NCBI RefSeq assembly: GCF_029961025.1
Contig: NZ_JASBVP010000011.1
Location: forward strand, 233,045 to 297,044
Length of the DNA: 64,000 bases
Source of the DNA: Mycobacterium sp.
GTDB lineage: Bacteria > Actinomycetota > Actinomycetes > Mycobacteriales > Mycobacteriaceae
Direction: 5' to 3'
Part shown: piece after piece, positions 36,557 through 47,079 of the stretch
Numbering within the stretch: position 1 is the first letter of the stretch
Layout: each line of letters starts with the position of its first letter
Notes under the pieces: model-generated
What the model was told of the DNA's origin: nothing
Databases searched by the model: none
What the model saw: only the letters and a program-made list of their open reading frames with translations
Made by a program: the position numbers and the translations under genes

Positions 36557-37438
36557 TCAGGAGCCGTTGTTCGGCCCGCCCGAGTTCTGCCCCGGGATGT
36601 CGGTGATCGGGAAGTTGGGCATCGGCTTGGGTGACGGTGTGTTCGGTAGCGACGGGATTTCCGAGGGCGGAATATCGCGCAAGTCGTTGACCGGCGGTCC
36701 GTTCTCGCGGCCCCCGTAGCTGCTCCCGGGAGGGCGGGGCCCCAGCAGTTGACCGACCGTCACCAGCCGGTAGCCGTTGGCCTTGAGCACCGGGATGAAC
36801 TGGTACACCAAGTCGACGGTGCTGGAGTAGGTGTCATGAAGCAGCACCACAGAGCCGGGTTTGATCTGGCTCATCAACACCTGGCGCGTTGCCGCCGTGT
36901 TGGAGTCGTTGATCCAGTCGTAAGGGATCACATCCCAGAGGATTTCGGCAAGCCCCAGCTGACCGGCCGCCTGGCGGACGGCAGCGTTGGATAATCCGCC
37001 GGCGGGTCGGTACAGCGTCGGTGTTTGACCGGTCGCCGCACTGATCACGTCGTTGGCCTTGGAAAGCTGGCTGGGGATGTCCTGCGGGGGGATCGTCGTC
37101 ATGTTGGGGTGCTCCCAGGTGTGATTGCCGATCTGCATGCCCGCATCGGCGATGCGCCTGGCCCCCGAGGGATTGGCCGCCACTTTGTTGCCGATCAGGA
37201 AAAACGTGGCCTTGGCGTTGTTGTGATTGAGAATGTGCAACAGCCGGTCGGTGAACGGCGTGGGGCCGTCGTCGAACGTCAGCGCGACGCACTTGGCGCG
37301 GGCGCAATCCGCGGCGTCGGCGCCGGCCCGCTTCACATGGCCGGTCAGCCCGCCCACCACCAGCACCGCGGCAGCGGCCAGCCCACCCATAACCGTTCGC
37401 CGGTAGCGCCAGGCCTGGCTGTCGGGTCTTCTCGACAC
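36557..37438 (-). CDS. Polysaccharide deacetylase (NodB fold)
   Basis: The 293-residue protein corresponds to Rv1096. A membrane/signal segment (VMGGLAAAAVLVVGGLTGHV, about 14-34) precedes a NodB domain: CVALTFDDGPTPFTDRLL (motif 1 with the Asp pair), MQIGNHTWEHPNMTT (motif 2, His-xxx-His), TLYRPAGGLSNAAV (motif 3, where RPAGG differs from the usual RPPYG) and VVLLHDTYSSTVDLV (motif 5). The family removes acetyl groups from peptidoglycan or other envelope sugars using zinc. The C-terminal 50 residues are Pro-rich and disordered. GTG start at 37438; it follows phoH2 on the same strand with 97 bases between. Confidence 0.88.
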   Translation of the reverse strand: MSRRPDSQAWRYRRTVMGGLAAAAVLVVGGLTGHVKRAGADAADCARAKCVALTFDDGPTPFTDRLLHILNHNNAKATFFLIGNKVAANPSGARRIADAGMQIGNHTWEHPNMTTIPPQDIPSQLSKANDVISAATGQTPTLYRPAGGLSNAAVRQAAGQLGLAEILWDVIPYDWINDSNTAATRQVLMSQIKPGSVVLLHDTYSSTVDLVYQFIPVLKANGYRLVTVGQLLGPRPPGSSYGGRENGPPVNDLRDIPPSEIPSLPNTPSPKPMPNFPITDIPGQNSGGPNNGS

Positions 37439-37535
37439 GCTGGCAGCCTACCGTGCCGGCGACGCTGCGATGTGTGCGCCGCCGCGGAGGCGGACGGCAA
37501 GCACCCCGGGAAACCTCCACCGCAAAGGGCGGGGC

Positions 37536-38861
37536 TCAGCGCGGTCCGGCGATCTCGTCCAGCATCTCGGTCACCAGCGCGGCAATCGGCGACCGCTCAC
37601 TGCGCAGCAACGTGATGTGCGCGAACAGCGGATGGCCTTTGAGCTTTTCCACCACCGCCGCAACCCCGTCGTGGCGACCGACCCGCAGGTTGTCACGCTG
37701 GCCGATGTCGTGGGTCAACACCACCCGGGATCCCGTGCCCACACGCGAGAGCGCGGTCAGCAACACGTTACGCTCCAGCGACTGGGCTTCATCGACAATG
37801 ATGAACGAGTCGTGCAGTGAACGGCCCCGGATATGAGTCAGCGGCAGCACCTCGAGCATGCCACGAGAAAGCACCTCCTCGAGCACCGCCGGGCTGGCCA
37901 GTCCCTCCAGGGTGTCGAAGACCGCTTGCGCCCAGGGTCCCATCTTGTCGCTCTCGGTGCCGGGCAGGTAGCCCAGGTCTTGTCCGCCCACGGCGTACAG
38001 CGGGCGAAACACCACCACCCGGCGATGGGTCTGCCGCTCAAGTACCGACTCCAGGCCGGCGCACAACGCCAGCGCCGACTTACCGGTGCCGGCCTTGCCA
38101 CCCAGCGACACGATGCCCACCGACTCGTCGAGCAACAGGTCCAAGGCCACCCGCTGCTCGGCCGAACGCCCCCGCAATCCGAACACCTCCCGGTCGCCGC
38201 GGACCAGTTGGACCCGTTTATGGGCGTTGACCCGCCCGAGCGCGTACGAGCTGCCCCCAAGTAGCCGGATCCCCGTGTGACACGGCAGGTCCCGAGCAGC
38301 TATCAAGTCGATTTCACCGTTGTGGAATAGCGCGTCGATGTCCTCTGCAGTGGTTTCGATCTCGGTCATCCCGGTCCAGCCCGAGATGACGACGTCCTGC
38401 GCGTGATACTCGTCGGCGGCCAGGCCTACTGCGGCTGCCTTCACTCGCAGTGGAATATCCTTGCTCACCAATGTGACTCGCTTGCCCGCAGCGGCAAGGT
38501 GGGCTGCACAACTCAGGATCCGGCAGTCGTTGCTGTCGGTGCGAAAACCCAGAGGCAGCACTGCGGGATCACTGTGGTTGATTTCGACGCGTAACGTACC
38601 GCCCTGTGTTCCAACGGGAATGGGCTGATCGAGCCGCCCGTGCTCTAACCGAAGATCGTCGAACAGCCGCAACGCCTGCCGAGCGAACCAGCCCAGCTCA
38701 TGGTGGTAGCGTTTGGCCTCCAGCTCACTGATCACCACCAGCGGAACGACCACCTCGTGTTCGGCAAACCGGGTACACGCCCAGGGATCGGACAACAGCA
38801 CCGAAGTGTCGAGCACATACGTCCGCTTGGTGTCCTGTGAAGCCGATGGCGAATCAGTCAC
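37536..38861 (-). CDS. phoH2: PhoH2: PIN-PhoH RNase/helicase
   Basis: The 441-residue protein joins an N-terminal PIN nuclease domain ([54 protein letters not shown]; acidic residues for Mg2+) to a PhoH ATPase ([20 protein letters not shown]alker [21 protein letters not shown]alker [16 protein letters not shown]). Mycobacterial PhoH2 unwinds and cuts RNA and has been described with a short upstream partner, PhoAT, as a toxin-antitoxin pair. The GTG at 38861 has GAGGAG upstream. A candidate partner ORF lies directly before it. Orthologue of Rv1095. Confidence 0.93.
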   Translation of the reverse strand: MTDSPSASQDTKRTYVLDTSVLLSDPWACTRFAEHEVVVPLVVISELEAKRYHHELGWFARQALRLFDDLRLEHGRLDQPIPVGTQGGTLRVEINHSDPAVLPLGFRTDSNDCRILSCAAHLAAAGKRVTLVSKDIPLRVKAAAVGLAADEYHAQDVVISGWTGMTEIETTAEDIDALFHNGEIDLIAARDLPCHTGIRLLGGSSYALGRVNAHKRVQLVRGDREVFGLRGRSAEQRVALDLLLDESVGIVSLGGKAGTGKSALALCAGLESVLERQTHRRVVVFRPLYAVGGQDLGYLPGTESDKMGPWAQAVFDTLEGLASPAVLEEVLSRGMLEVLPLTHIRGRSLHDSFIIVDEAQSLERNVLLTALSRVGTGSRVVLTHDIGQRDNLRVGRHDGVAAVVEKLKGHPLFAHITLLRSERSPIAALVTEMLDEIAGPR

Positions 38862-38871
38862 GCAGCGCTCC

Positions 38872-39048
38872 TCAAGTCATCAGCCCGGCTCCCCAGCCGC
38901 CCGTTCCCCGGGCCGCATCGTCGCCGGGCTGGGCCAGCGCGGCCCCGCGCAGGCATCTCGGCGGGGGCGGCGGCACCGAGACCGGGGCCGGTCCTGGTGG
39001 AGGTGTGACGAGGGTGCCGTCCGGATAGCAGAACATATCGCTAGCCAT
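38872..39048 (-). CDS. Candidate small ORF upstream of phoH2 (PhoAT-like position)
   Basis: From ATG 39048 the minus strand reads [20 protein letters not shown], then a Pro/Gly/Ala-rich stretch ending GGWGAGLMT, about 58 residues, with a second ATG at 39036. Its stop lies 11 bases before the phoH2 start and overlaps that gene's ribosome binding site, so the two would be coupled. In mycobacteria a short gene, phoAT, precedes phoH2 and neutralises it. I rest this call on position only; I could not compare it with a known PhoAT sequence, and the reported PhoAT is somewhat longer. Confidence 0.35.
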   Translation of the reverse strand: MASDMFCYPDGTLVTPPPGPAPVSVPPPPPRCLRGAALAQPGDDAARGTGGWGAGLMT

Positions 39049-39151
39049 CGACTGCGACGCTACTCCGCTCGCCGCAGCGCCGTCAGACAGGCGCGCCGGT
39101 CCACCGCGATGGGCGCCGTGGCGTACCCGCGGAGCAGGGCGGACAACCGCT

Positions 39152-39979
39152 CTAAGCGGTGATGAACCGCTGCAATCGGGGCTCGTCGGCTAACCCCCAG
39201 GCGGTGATCCGCCCCGAAATCACCTGCTGCAGCTGGGGGGGACCGAAAATGCCGGCATCGGCCACGTTCTGCACCTTGTCCCGGTAGGCGTCGATATCGC
39301 CGCCGACGACATCGAGGTCGGCCGCCCGGGCGGCAATCGCCGCGATGGTCTCGTCGTGGGTGTAGTTCAAGCAGTGCGCAACCAGGTTGGCGAAGAACTC
39401 CTCGTGACGCTCCTCGTCTTTAGCGATCCGGCCGATGAGCCCCGCCAGCACCGGCTCCTCGATCTGCGCGGCCAGGTTGCGGCAGAACACGGCATGGGCA
39501 CGTTCGTAGAACGCCATGTAGACCAGGGTTTCCACCTGGCTGTAGTGATCGGCACGATAACCCTTCATCACATGCTCAACGCGGACCTTCTCGTTAGCCG
39601 CCGGGTCGACCTCGCGGGTCACCACCAAATATTCCCGCAGCGCAATGGCGTGCAGGTGCTCCTCGGCGGTCCACCGGCCCAGCCAGCGACCCCACATGTC
39701 CTCGAGGATGAAGTGCTCGACGAGCTCGCGGTGATGCCCGGCCAGGTTGTCCTTGGTGATCAACAGGATCTCACAGGCGTCGGTGATCACTCGGGGCAGC
39801 GTCACCTGCGTGGGGTCCCAATCCCGTCCGCCGAGGAAAGCGAAGTTCTCCCCCTGCTCGAACGGCACGTAGTCGTGTGCAAACCAGAGTTCCTCGGTTT
39901 CCAGGTGGCGCTCCAAGTTCTCACCCACCACCGGCTCGAGTTCCAGCGTCAGCGCGTTAGCTACAGGTTTCAGTGCCAT
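39152..39979 (-). CDS. desA2: Acyl-ACP desaturase DesA2
   Basis: The 275-residue protein is a soluble di-iron acyl-[ACP] desaturase-like enzyme (Rv1094). Iron ligands appear as Glu in LEDMWGRWLGRWTAEEHLHA (ExxH, about 105-120) and AKDEERHEEFFANLV (second ExxH, about 195). It lacks the transit peptide of plant forms. DesA2 acts in mycolic-acid precursor metabolism in mycobacteria. The ATG at 39979 starts 183 bases downstream of the glyA stop; no other gene fits between. Confidence 0.92.
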   Translation of the reverse strand: MALKPVANALTLELEPVVGENLERHLETEELWFAHDYVPFEQGENFAFLGGRDWDPTQVTLPRVITDACEILLITKDNLAGHHRELVEHFILEDMWGRWLGRWTAEEHLHAIALREYLVVTREVDPAANEKVRVEHVMKGYRADHYSQVETLVYMAFYERAHAVFCRNLAAQIEEPVLAGLIGRIAKDEERHEEFFANLVAHCLNYTHDETIAAIAARAADLDVVGGDIDAYRDKVQNVADAGIFGPPQLQQVISGRITAWGLADEPRLQRFITA

Positions 39980-40161
39980 GAAAGTAACTGTAACTCGTGT
40001 TCACACATTTCGGGAAATCGCCGGCCGGTGTCGCGGGGATTTTCTCCGGCTCTTCCACCGGCTTGGGCATTCCCCCACCGTGCGTGCCCCGGCCCGACGG
40101 CCCCGGCCCGGTTGTGGTACCACGCCACGAAGCGGGCCACGGCAGCGGCATCCACCGGGTC

Positions 40162-41631
40162 CTACAAGGTGAGGCCGGGATAGAGCGGATTGGCGGCCAG
40201 CAACTCGGCGGCGCCGGCATGCACCCGCTCGGCGGTCCCGTCGGCCAGGGTATAAGCGGCCTTCGACGCACCCTGCGGACGGGTGTGGGCAAGCACGTCG
40301 ACCACCAGTTCGGCCACCCGGTCGAATTCGGCGACGCCGAAGCCGCGGGTGGTCAGCGCCGGAGTGCCCAACCGGATACCGCTGGTGTACCACGCGCCGT
40401 TGGGGTCGGCGGGGATCATGTTGCGGTTGGTGATCACACCGGCCTCCAGCAGCGCGGACTCGGCCTGCCGGCCGGTCAGGCCGAACGATCTGGTGACGTC
40501 GAGCATCACGATGTGGTTGTCGGTGCCGCCGGTGACCAGTCGCGCTCCGCGGCGCAAAAACCCTTCGGCCAGGGTCTTGGCGTTATCGGCAACCCGCTGG
40601 GCGTACCCTCGAAACTCCGGCCGGCGGGCTTCGGCCAGCGCGACCGCCTTGGCGGCCATGACGTGCGGCAGCGGCCCTCCCAGCACCATCGGGCAGCCCT
40701 TATCGACGGCGTCGGCGTATTCCGGTTGGGCCAACACCAGCCCGCCGCGCGGCCCACGCAACGACTTGTGCGTGGTGGTGGTGACGACGTGCGCGTGGGG
40801 GATCGGGTCCTCATCCCCGGTGAATACCTTGCCGGCCACCAGCCCGGCGAAATGCGCCATGTCCACCATCAATGTGGCGCCCACCTCATCGGCGATCTCG
40901 CGCATTGTGGCGAAGTTGATCCGCCGCGGATAAGCCGAGTAGCCCGCGACCAAAATCAGCGGCTTGAACTCCCGCGCGATAGCGGCCACGGCACCGTAGT
41001 CCAGCAGGCCGCTGACCGGATCGGTGCCATAGCTGCGCTGACAAAACATCTTGCCGGAGATGTTGGGCCGAAAACCGTGGGTCAGATGACCACCGGTGTC
41101 CAGCGACATGCCCAGCAGCCGTTGGTTGCCCAGCTTGACGCGCAGCGCCTCCCACTCCGACTCGGAGAGCTCGTTGACGTGTTTGACGCCGGCCGCTGCC
41201 AGGCTGGGCGCCTCGACCCGGGTGGCCAGAATCGCCCAGTAGGCCACCAGGTTGGCGTCGATGCCCGAGTGCGGCTGGGCGTAGGCATACGGCGCGCCGA
41301 ACAGCTCGCGGGCGTGCTCGGCGGCCACCCCCTCCACGGTGTCGACGTTCTGGCAGCCGGCGTAAAAGCGATGCCCCACGGTGCCCTCGGCGTACTTATC
41401 CGACAGCCAGCTGCCCATGGTGAGCAGCACCGCCGGCGAGGCATAGTTCTCGCTGGCGATGAGCTTGAGCGAATCCCGCTGGTCGGCAAGCTCCTTGCGG
41501 GTCGCCGCCGCGATGCGGGGCTCGACGGTCTCGATAACCTGCAACGCCGCCCGATAGGCCGCACCAGCAATGTCGGCGTGCCTGGCCTCCGGCGGCGCGG
41601 GCGGGGTGCCCACCGTCGCGTCTGCTGACAT
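40162..41631 (-). CDS. glyA: Serine hydroxymethyltransferase, long form
   Basis: This 489-residue PLP enzyme makes glycine and methylene-THF from serine. [20 protein letters not shown] starts the fold; [15 protein letters not shown] holds the PLP lysine. Between [17 protein letters not shown] and the glycine-rich GGHLTHG there is an extra segment of about 45 residues ([20 protein letters not shown] and following) and a longer N-terminus, which is the long SHMT type of some Actinobacteria. M. tuberculosis GlyA1 (Rv1093), in the same slot between desA2 and coaA, is a short form of 426 residues without this insert. This copy therefore looks like a replaced or retained divergent paralogue. Confidence 0.9.
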   Translation of the reverse strand: MSADATVGTPPAPPEARHADIAGAAYRAALQVIETVEPRIAAATRKELADQRDSLKLIASENYASPAVLLTMGSWLSDKYAEGTVGHRFYAGCQNVDTVEGVAAEHARELFGAPYAYAQPHSGIDANLVAYWAILATRVEAPSLAAAGVKHVNELSESEWEALRVKLGNQRLLGMSLDTGGHLTHGFRPNISGKMFCQRSYGTDPVSGLLDYGAVAAIAREFKPLILVAGYSAYPRRINFATMREIADEVGATLMVDMAHFAGLVAGKVFTGDEDPIPHAHVVTTTTHKSLRGPRGGLVLAQPEYADAVDKGCPMVLGGPLPHVMAAKAVALAEARRPEFRGYAQRVADNAKTLAEGFLRRGARLVTGGTDNHIVMLDVTRSFGLTGRQAESALLEAGVITNRNMIPADPNGAWYTSGIRLGTPALTTRGFGVAEFDRVAELVVDVLAHTRPQGASKAAYTLADGTAERVHAGAAELLAANPLYPGLTL

Positions 41632-41789
41632 GGGCTCCAGCGTAGTCGGCGATGAACCCGGCTAATTGTGGACCTGATTGTGCGGCTTGGGCGGCCGGCG
41701 GTGCCGGCGAGTGGCGGTGCGCAATCGCCGTCAACGCCTCGATCGACGATCGGGCGCCGGTCGCCGCCTACCGTCCGGCGTAGCATTGA

Positions 41790-42875
<1,086 letters not shown>

Positions 42876-42978
42876 CTCGGCAGCCGACACGCATCGATGT
42901 GCAGGATGCGACCCCGAACGATTGCATTCTCTGGCCCTGGTTCCGCTGCATCGCGGCACGTATCGCCACCGGCTTCGG

Positions 42979-43779
42979 CTACATGCCGAAACGCCGGTGC
43001 CGCAAGCTGTAATCGCGGAGTGCGCGCAGAAAATCGACCCGGCGGAATGCCGGCCAGTACGCTTCGGTGAACCACATCTCCGAATACGCGCTCTGCCAGA
43101 GGAGAAAGCCAGACAATCGCTGCTCACCCGAGGTTCGAATGACCAGGTCCGGGTCGGGTTGGCCTGAGGTGTAAAGGTTTTCCGATATCGCGTCAACGGT
43201 CACGGCGTCGATGAGTTCCTCTGCGCTGGCCCCGTTGGCAAGTTCCTTGCTCAGCAAGGCCCGCACCGCGTCGACGATCTCCTGACGCCCGCCGTAAGCG
43301 ACCGCGACGTTGACGTGAAAGCCGCAATTTGCCGTCGAGACCGTCCCTTCGACAGCATCACGCAGCCGGCGAGCCGGCTCCTCGCCCAAAAGCTGCAGAT
43401 CCCCGACGGTACGCACGCTCCAGCGGTTAGCCGGAGCGCAGATCTCCTCGACCACATCGGTGATGATCTCGATGAGCGCGGCCAGCTCGTCTGGATCACG
43501 CTGTAGGTTTTCGGTGGACAGCAGGTAGACGGTGGCCATTTCAATGCCCGCCTCTTGACACCACCGCAGCATCTCGGCGATCTTGGCGGCACCCATCCGA
43601 TAGCCATAGCTGACGTCGTCGTATCCTGCGCTGCGCGCCCATCGACGGTTCCCGTCACAGAGGACGGCGATATGCCGCGGCAGCGCGGATTTGGAGGCCG
43701 CCAGGCCTTGACGCAGTCTCATCTCATAGAGCCGGTACAGCGGTTCTTTGAGACGTGCAGGGACTATCTCCACAGCCAT
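42979..43779 (-). CDS. Short-chain cis-prenyltransferase (Z-FPP synthase)
   Basis: A 266-residue cis-prenyltransferase (Rv1086 type). LPRHIAVLCDGNRRWARSAG carries the catalytic Asp and the Arg pair of motif I; VYLLSTENLQRDPDELAALI, HVNVAVAYGGRQEIVDAVRA and DPDLVIRTSGEQRLSGFLLW follow. It adds one isopentenyl unit in the Z configuration to geranyl diphosphate, giving omega,E,Z-FPP that the long-chain enzyme (Rv2361c) extends to decaprenyl diphosphate for the cell wall. It lies 103 bases from the convergent coaA, where M. tuberculosis has a PE/PE_PGRS/celA2 insertion. Confidence 0.93.
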   Translation of the reverse strand: MAVEIVPARLKEPLYRLYEMRLRQGLAASKSALPRHIAVLCDGNRRWARSAGYDDVSYGYRMGAAKIAEMLRWCQEAGIEMATVYLLSTENLQRDPDELAALIEIITDVVEEICAPANRWSVRTVGDLQLLGEEPARRLRDAVEGTVSTANCGFHVNVAVAYGGRQEIVDAVRALLSKELANGASAEELIDAVTVDAISENLYTSGQPDPDLVIRTSGEQRLSGFLLWQSAYSEMWFTEAYWPAFRRVDFLRALRDYSLRHRRFGM

Positions 43780-43923
43780 TTAGCCTACTGTGAACGGCAA
43801 AAATTTCGGCAATCTCAGTAGTTTCTCAGCGGTCACAACGGGCATTCGCGGCTAACGTGCGGCTAGCGTAGTTGATGCCGGCCATCAACCGGGCGCCAGT
43901 CGAGAAGGGAGACGAGCAGCGGG

Positions 43924-44637
43924 ATGAACATCACTCAGCCACAGCCGCAGCTGGATATCGCCCTGCCGACGGGCTCCGTCGGGGGCCTCACCACCGGACT
44001 GGTCAAACCACGATTCCGGGGATGGATCCACGTGCACGCCGCCGTGGCTGCCGCCGTCGCCGGCGTGCCGCTGGTGGCGGTGGCCTGGGCAGTGGTCTCC
44101 CCGCGCGCCGGGCTGGCGACGCTGATCTATTCGGCCTCCATCGTGGCGATGTTCGCCGTCAGCGCCACCTACCACCGCATTCAGTGGAAGTCGCAGACCG
44201 CCCGCAAGTGGATGAAACGGCTCGACCACTCGATGATCTTCGTGTTCATCGCCGGCAGCTATACCCCGTTTGCGATGGTGGCGATGCCACGCCCGACCGG
44301 CCACCTGGTGCTGTCGATCGTGTGGGGCGGTGCCCTGGGCGGCAGCGTGTTGAAGATGTGCTGGCCGTTGGCCCCGCGATGGGTGGGCGTGCCGCTGTAC
44401 CTGGTGCTGAGTTGGGTGGCGATCTGGTTTATCGGACCGATCCTGCACGGCGCCGGGGTAGCAGCGATGGTGCTGCTGATCGTCGGGGGCGTGATCTATA
44501 GCATCGGCGGTCTGTTCTACGGGCTGCGCTGGCCCGATCCGTGGCCGCGAACGTTCGGCTACCACGAGTTTTTCCACGCCAACACGCTGGTCGCGGCGAT
44601 CTGCCACTACATCGCCGTGTGGATCGCACTCTTCTGA
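43924..44637 (+). CDS. Hemolysin III/TrhA-family membrane protein
   Basis: The 237-residue protein has seven hydrophobic segments and the family's His-rich metal pattern: [40 protein letters not shown] and [20 protein letters not shown]. This is the PAQR/YqfA/hemolysin III group (Rv1085c), linked in other bacteria to membrane fluidity control more than to lysis. The ATG at 43924 follows GGGAGACGAGC. It is divergent from the Z-FPP synthase gene across 144 bases and ends before a large inverted repeat. Confidence 0.9.
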   Translation: MNITQPQPQLDIALPTGSVGGLTTGLVKPRFRGWIHVHAAVAAAVAGVPLVAVAWAVVSPRAGLATLIYSASIVAMFAVSATYHRIQWKSQTARKWMKRLDHSMIFVFIAGSYTPFAMVAMPRPTGHLVLSIVWGGALGGSVLKMCWPLAPRWVGVPLYLVLSWVAIWFIGPILHGAGVAAMVLLIVGGVIYSIGGLFYGLRWPDPWPRTFGYHEFFHANTLVAAICHYIAVWIALF

Positions 44638-44647
44638 CGCCGCACCA

Positions 44648-44710
44648 CCGCGAAAGTGCCGCTACCGACGCCCGTACCCGCGAAACACGTCGGCAGATGC
44701 ACTTTCGCGG
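44648..44710. terminator. Large inverted repeat between convergent genes
   Basis: ccgcgaaagtgc (44648) and gcactttcgcgg (44699) are perfect 12-base arms; an inner ccgacg/cgtcgg pair could extend the stem. It lies just after the hemolysin III stop and before the convergent Rv1084-like stop, the place for a bidirectional terminator. Similar CGCGAAAGTGC sequences recur in mycobacterial intergenic DNA. Confidence 0.6.
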
Positions 44711-44742
44711 ATTCGCGACAAGAACCGCCACAGCGGGAGCGG

Positions 44743-46746
44743 CTACTCGCCGGGCACGCCCAGGGCGGTCGCCAACTCCGCCGCGGTGGTGACCGGCAGA
44801 TCGCAGACCGCGCCGCGGCACAGGTAGGCGGCGTCCGCGCCGGCCACCCGATCCCGGCCGACCAATAGCGGTGACGACCCCGCTTCCCCGCCGACGACGA
44901 TCGCCCCGCCGGGTGCCAGTCGGCGAGCGTCGGCCAACAGCGAAGACCGCGAGGCGTCGCACGCGACCACGATCTGCAGCGGCCCGCGGACTGCGGATTC
45001 GGCCACCGCCAGCCAATGGCCGGCCGATCGCGGCGCACGCGCCAGCAGCGACGAATGCGCCCGCAGCGCGTCGGCGGCCGCCTTCCGGTATCGCCTGGCG
45101 CGGTCACCCCCGGCCAGGTGCGCGGCGAGCAGCAGCGCCTCGGTGATCGACGACGCCCCCGACGGTGTCGCCCCGTCCAGGGGGTCGGCGGGCCGCAACA
45201 CCAGCTGCTCGGCGTCATCGGCGCTGTCGAACCAGCGGCCGGGCCGGTCGGGATCGGCGAAATGCGCCAGCGCGGTGTCGAGCAACTCGGTCGCCGTCGC
45301 CAGCCAGGCGTCGGCCGGGCTCAGCTGGTAGAGCGTCAGCAACCCGGTGGCCAGCGCCGCATAATCTTCGAGAATCGCCGCACTCTCGCCGACCACGCCC
45401 CCGAGGCTGGCGCGCCGCAGCCGCCCGTCGACGAGGTGCAGGCGTATCAGCGCGCCCGCGCATCGCCGCGCGGCGTCGGCCAACTCCGGGGCCTGCAAGG
45501 CCACGCTGGCCTCGGCCAGCGCCGTGATCGCCAGCCCGTTCCAGGCGGTGACGACTTTGTCGTCACGGCCGGGCTGAGGGCGCCGCGACCGCGCCGCCAG
45601 CATCGCGGTGCGGACCCGCTCGAAGCGAGCCGGGTCATCGGGATCGGCCGGCAGTTGCAGCACCGATGCCCCAGCTTCGAATGTCCCCGGTGAACCGACC
45701 AGGAAAACATCGGCGGCCCAACGTGCGTCGTCCTCACCGAGCACCTGGGTCAATTGCGCGGGGGTCCAGACATAGGTCGAGCCCTCACGGCCGTCGGCGT
45801 CGGCGTCCAGCGAGGAGACGAACATGTCGGCCTCGGCCAGTTCGTCGAGCAGAAACCGCGCGGTCTGCCGGGCAACCCGGTGAGCCAACCGATCCCCGGT
45901 GCGCCGGGCCCAGTGCGCGTAGGCGCGCAGCAACAACGCGTTGTCGTACAGCATTTTCTCGAAGTGTGGTACTACCCAAGCGTTGTCGACGCTGTAGCGG
46001 GCGAATCCGCCGGCAAGTTGGTCGTAGATCCCCCCGCGCGCCATCGCGGTGCAGGTGCGGGCGACCGCCCCCAGTGCCTCCTGCGACCCGGTGCGTTCGT
46101 AGTGCCGCAGCAGCGCCTCCAGCAACGTTGACGGCGGGAACTTCGGCGGCCCCCCGAAGCCGCCCCGAACCGTGTCCTCGTCGCGTAACACGGCGGCAAC
46201 CGCGTCGTCGCACAGCGCCGGCTCCACCTCCGGACCGCCGGTGGGCAGTTCCGACACCATCGCCCGCAGCTCTGCCGCGATTCGGCCCGACGCCTGCTCA
46301 ACCTCGGCGCGGCGATTCCTCCAGGCCTCGGTGATAGCCGAAAGCAGCTGCAGAAAAACGTCTTTCGGATAGTAGGTGCCACAGAAGAACGGCCGGCCAT
46401 CCGGTGTGAGGAAACAGGTCATCGGCCAGCCACCCTGTCCGGTGAGCGCGACAGTGGCATTCATGTACACCGCGTCGATGTCCGGGCGTTCCTCGCGGTC
46501 GACTTTGACGCAGACGAACCCGGAGTTCATTGCGGCGGCTACCTCGTCGTCCTCGAACGACTCGTGAGCCATCACGTGACACCAGTGGCATGCCGCGTAA
46601 CCGATGGACAGCAGGATCGGCACGTCGCGTTCGGCGGCTTCGGCCAGAGCCAGCGGGGTCCACTGCTGCCAGTGCACCGGGTTGTCGGCGTGCTGGCGCA
46701 GATACGGGCTGGCGGCCCGCGCGAGGGTGTTGGCTGCCGGGCTCAT
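44743..46746 (-). CDS. DUF255 thioredoxin-domain protein (YyaL-like)
   Basis: The 667-residue protein matches Rv1084. The N-terminal thioredoxin-like domain (about 1-170) has LLSIGYAACHWCHVMAHESF with a CxxC (CHWC), then VKVDREERPDIDAVYMN. The remainder is an alpha/alpha toroid like N-acylglucosamine epimerases (GGIYDQLAGGFARYSVDNAW, PHFEKMLYDNALLLRAYAHW, DADADGREGSTYVWTPAQL). The reaction is unknown. It lies 6 bases after the small membrane protein gene, in an operon with mca. Confidence 0.9.
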   Translation of the reverse strand: MSPAANTLARAASPYLRQHADNPVHWQQWTPLALAEAAERDVPILLSIGYAACHWCHVMAHESFEDDEVAAAMNSGFVCVKVDREERPDIDAVYMNATVALTGQGGWPMTCFLTPDGRPFFCGTYYPKDVFLQLLSAITEAWRNRRAEVEQASGRIAAELRAMVSELPTGGPEVEPALCDDAVAAVLRDEDTVRGGFGGPPKFPPSTLLEALLRHYERTGSQEALGAVARTCTAMARGGIYDQLAGGFARYSVDNAWVVPHFEKMLYDNALLLRAYAHWARRTGDRLAHRVARQTARFLLDELAEADMFVSSLDADADGREGSTYVWTPAQLTQVLGEDDARWAADVFLVGSPGTFEAGASVLQLPADPDDPARFERVRTAMLAARSRRPQPGRDDKVVTAWNGLAITALAEASVALQAPELADAARRCAGALIRLHLVDGRLRRASLGGVVGESAAILEDYAALATGLLTLYQLSPADAWLATATELLDTALAHFADPDRPGRWFDSADDAEQLVLRPADPLDGATPSGASSITEALLLAAHLAGGDRARRYRKAAADALRAHSSLLARAPRSAGHWLAVAESAVRGPLQIVVACDASRSSLLADARRLAPGGAIVVGGEAGSSPLLVGRDRVAGADAAYLCRGAVCDLPVTTAAELATALGVPGE

Positions 46747-46752
46747 CGCCGG

Positions 46753-47079
46753 TTATCCGTCGGGTTCACGGGATGATCCGTCTTGCTCGTCGCGAACGTG
46801 GTTCCCGCCGGAGGCGCCGGGGGTTTCCGGGGCCCGGCCGCCGGCCGCGGCGCGCTGGCCGGCGGGGTGATCCGGCTCGGGATTTTCCCGCTCGAACGAC
46901 TTCGGGATCTTTCTCAGGTGGCGGTTCATCGAGCGGATCAAAAACACCGTTCCGAGCAAGAGCAGCACGATGATCAGCAGCCCCACCGGGCTGGCCTTGC
47001 CGAAGTCCGGCCCGGTGCGGCCGGGAGGGCCGTCGGCTTGCCAGTCCGCAAGAACCGCTGCGGTGCCGCCAAGGATCAC
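46753..47079 (-). CDS. Small membrane protein (Rv1083-like)
   Basis: A 108-residue protein with one membrane segment ([20 protein letters not shown], about 29-48) followed by a basic stretch ([13 protein letters not shown]) and a Gly/Ala/Pro-rich hydrophilic tail. Order and layout fit Rv1083, between mca and the DUF255 gene. The GTG at 47079 overlaps the mca stop in GTGA, which decides the start. Function unknown. Confidence 0.82.
   Translation of the reverse strand: MILGGTAAVLADWQADGPPGRTGPDFGKASPVGLLIIVLLLLGTVFLIRSMNRHLRKIPKSFERENPEPDHPAGQRAAAGGRAPETPGASGGNHVRDEQDGSSREPDG

Noticed and set aside
36950..37020. Polysaccharide deacetylase motif RPAGG as a lost catalytic motif
   Set aside because: Motif 3 varies in this subfamily and the metal ligands are intact, so loss of activity cannot be argued.
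39997..41628. 543-codon + strand frame opposite glyA
   Set aside because: Antisense shadow of an intact SHMT gene, with no recognisable domains.
42980..43015. Sequence resembling the coaA C-terminus (basic residues, Lys-Leu, stop) downstream of coaA
   Set aside because: The match is only a few codons and lies antisense to the prenyltransferase end; chance is sufficient.
43125..43150. tRNA T-loop-like ggttcgaatgacc
   Set aside because: It lies inside the cis-prenyltransferase gene and no cloverleaf can be drawn around it.
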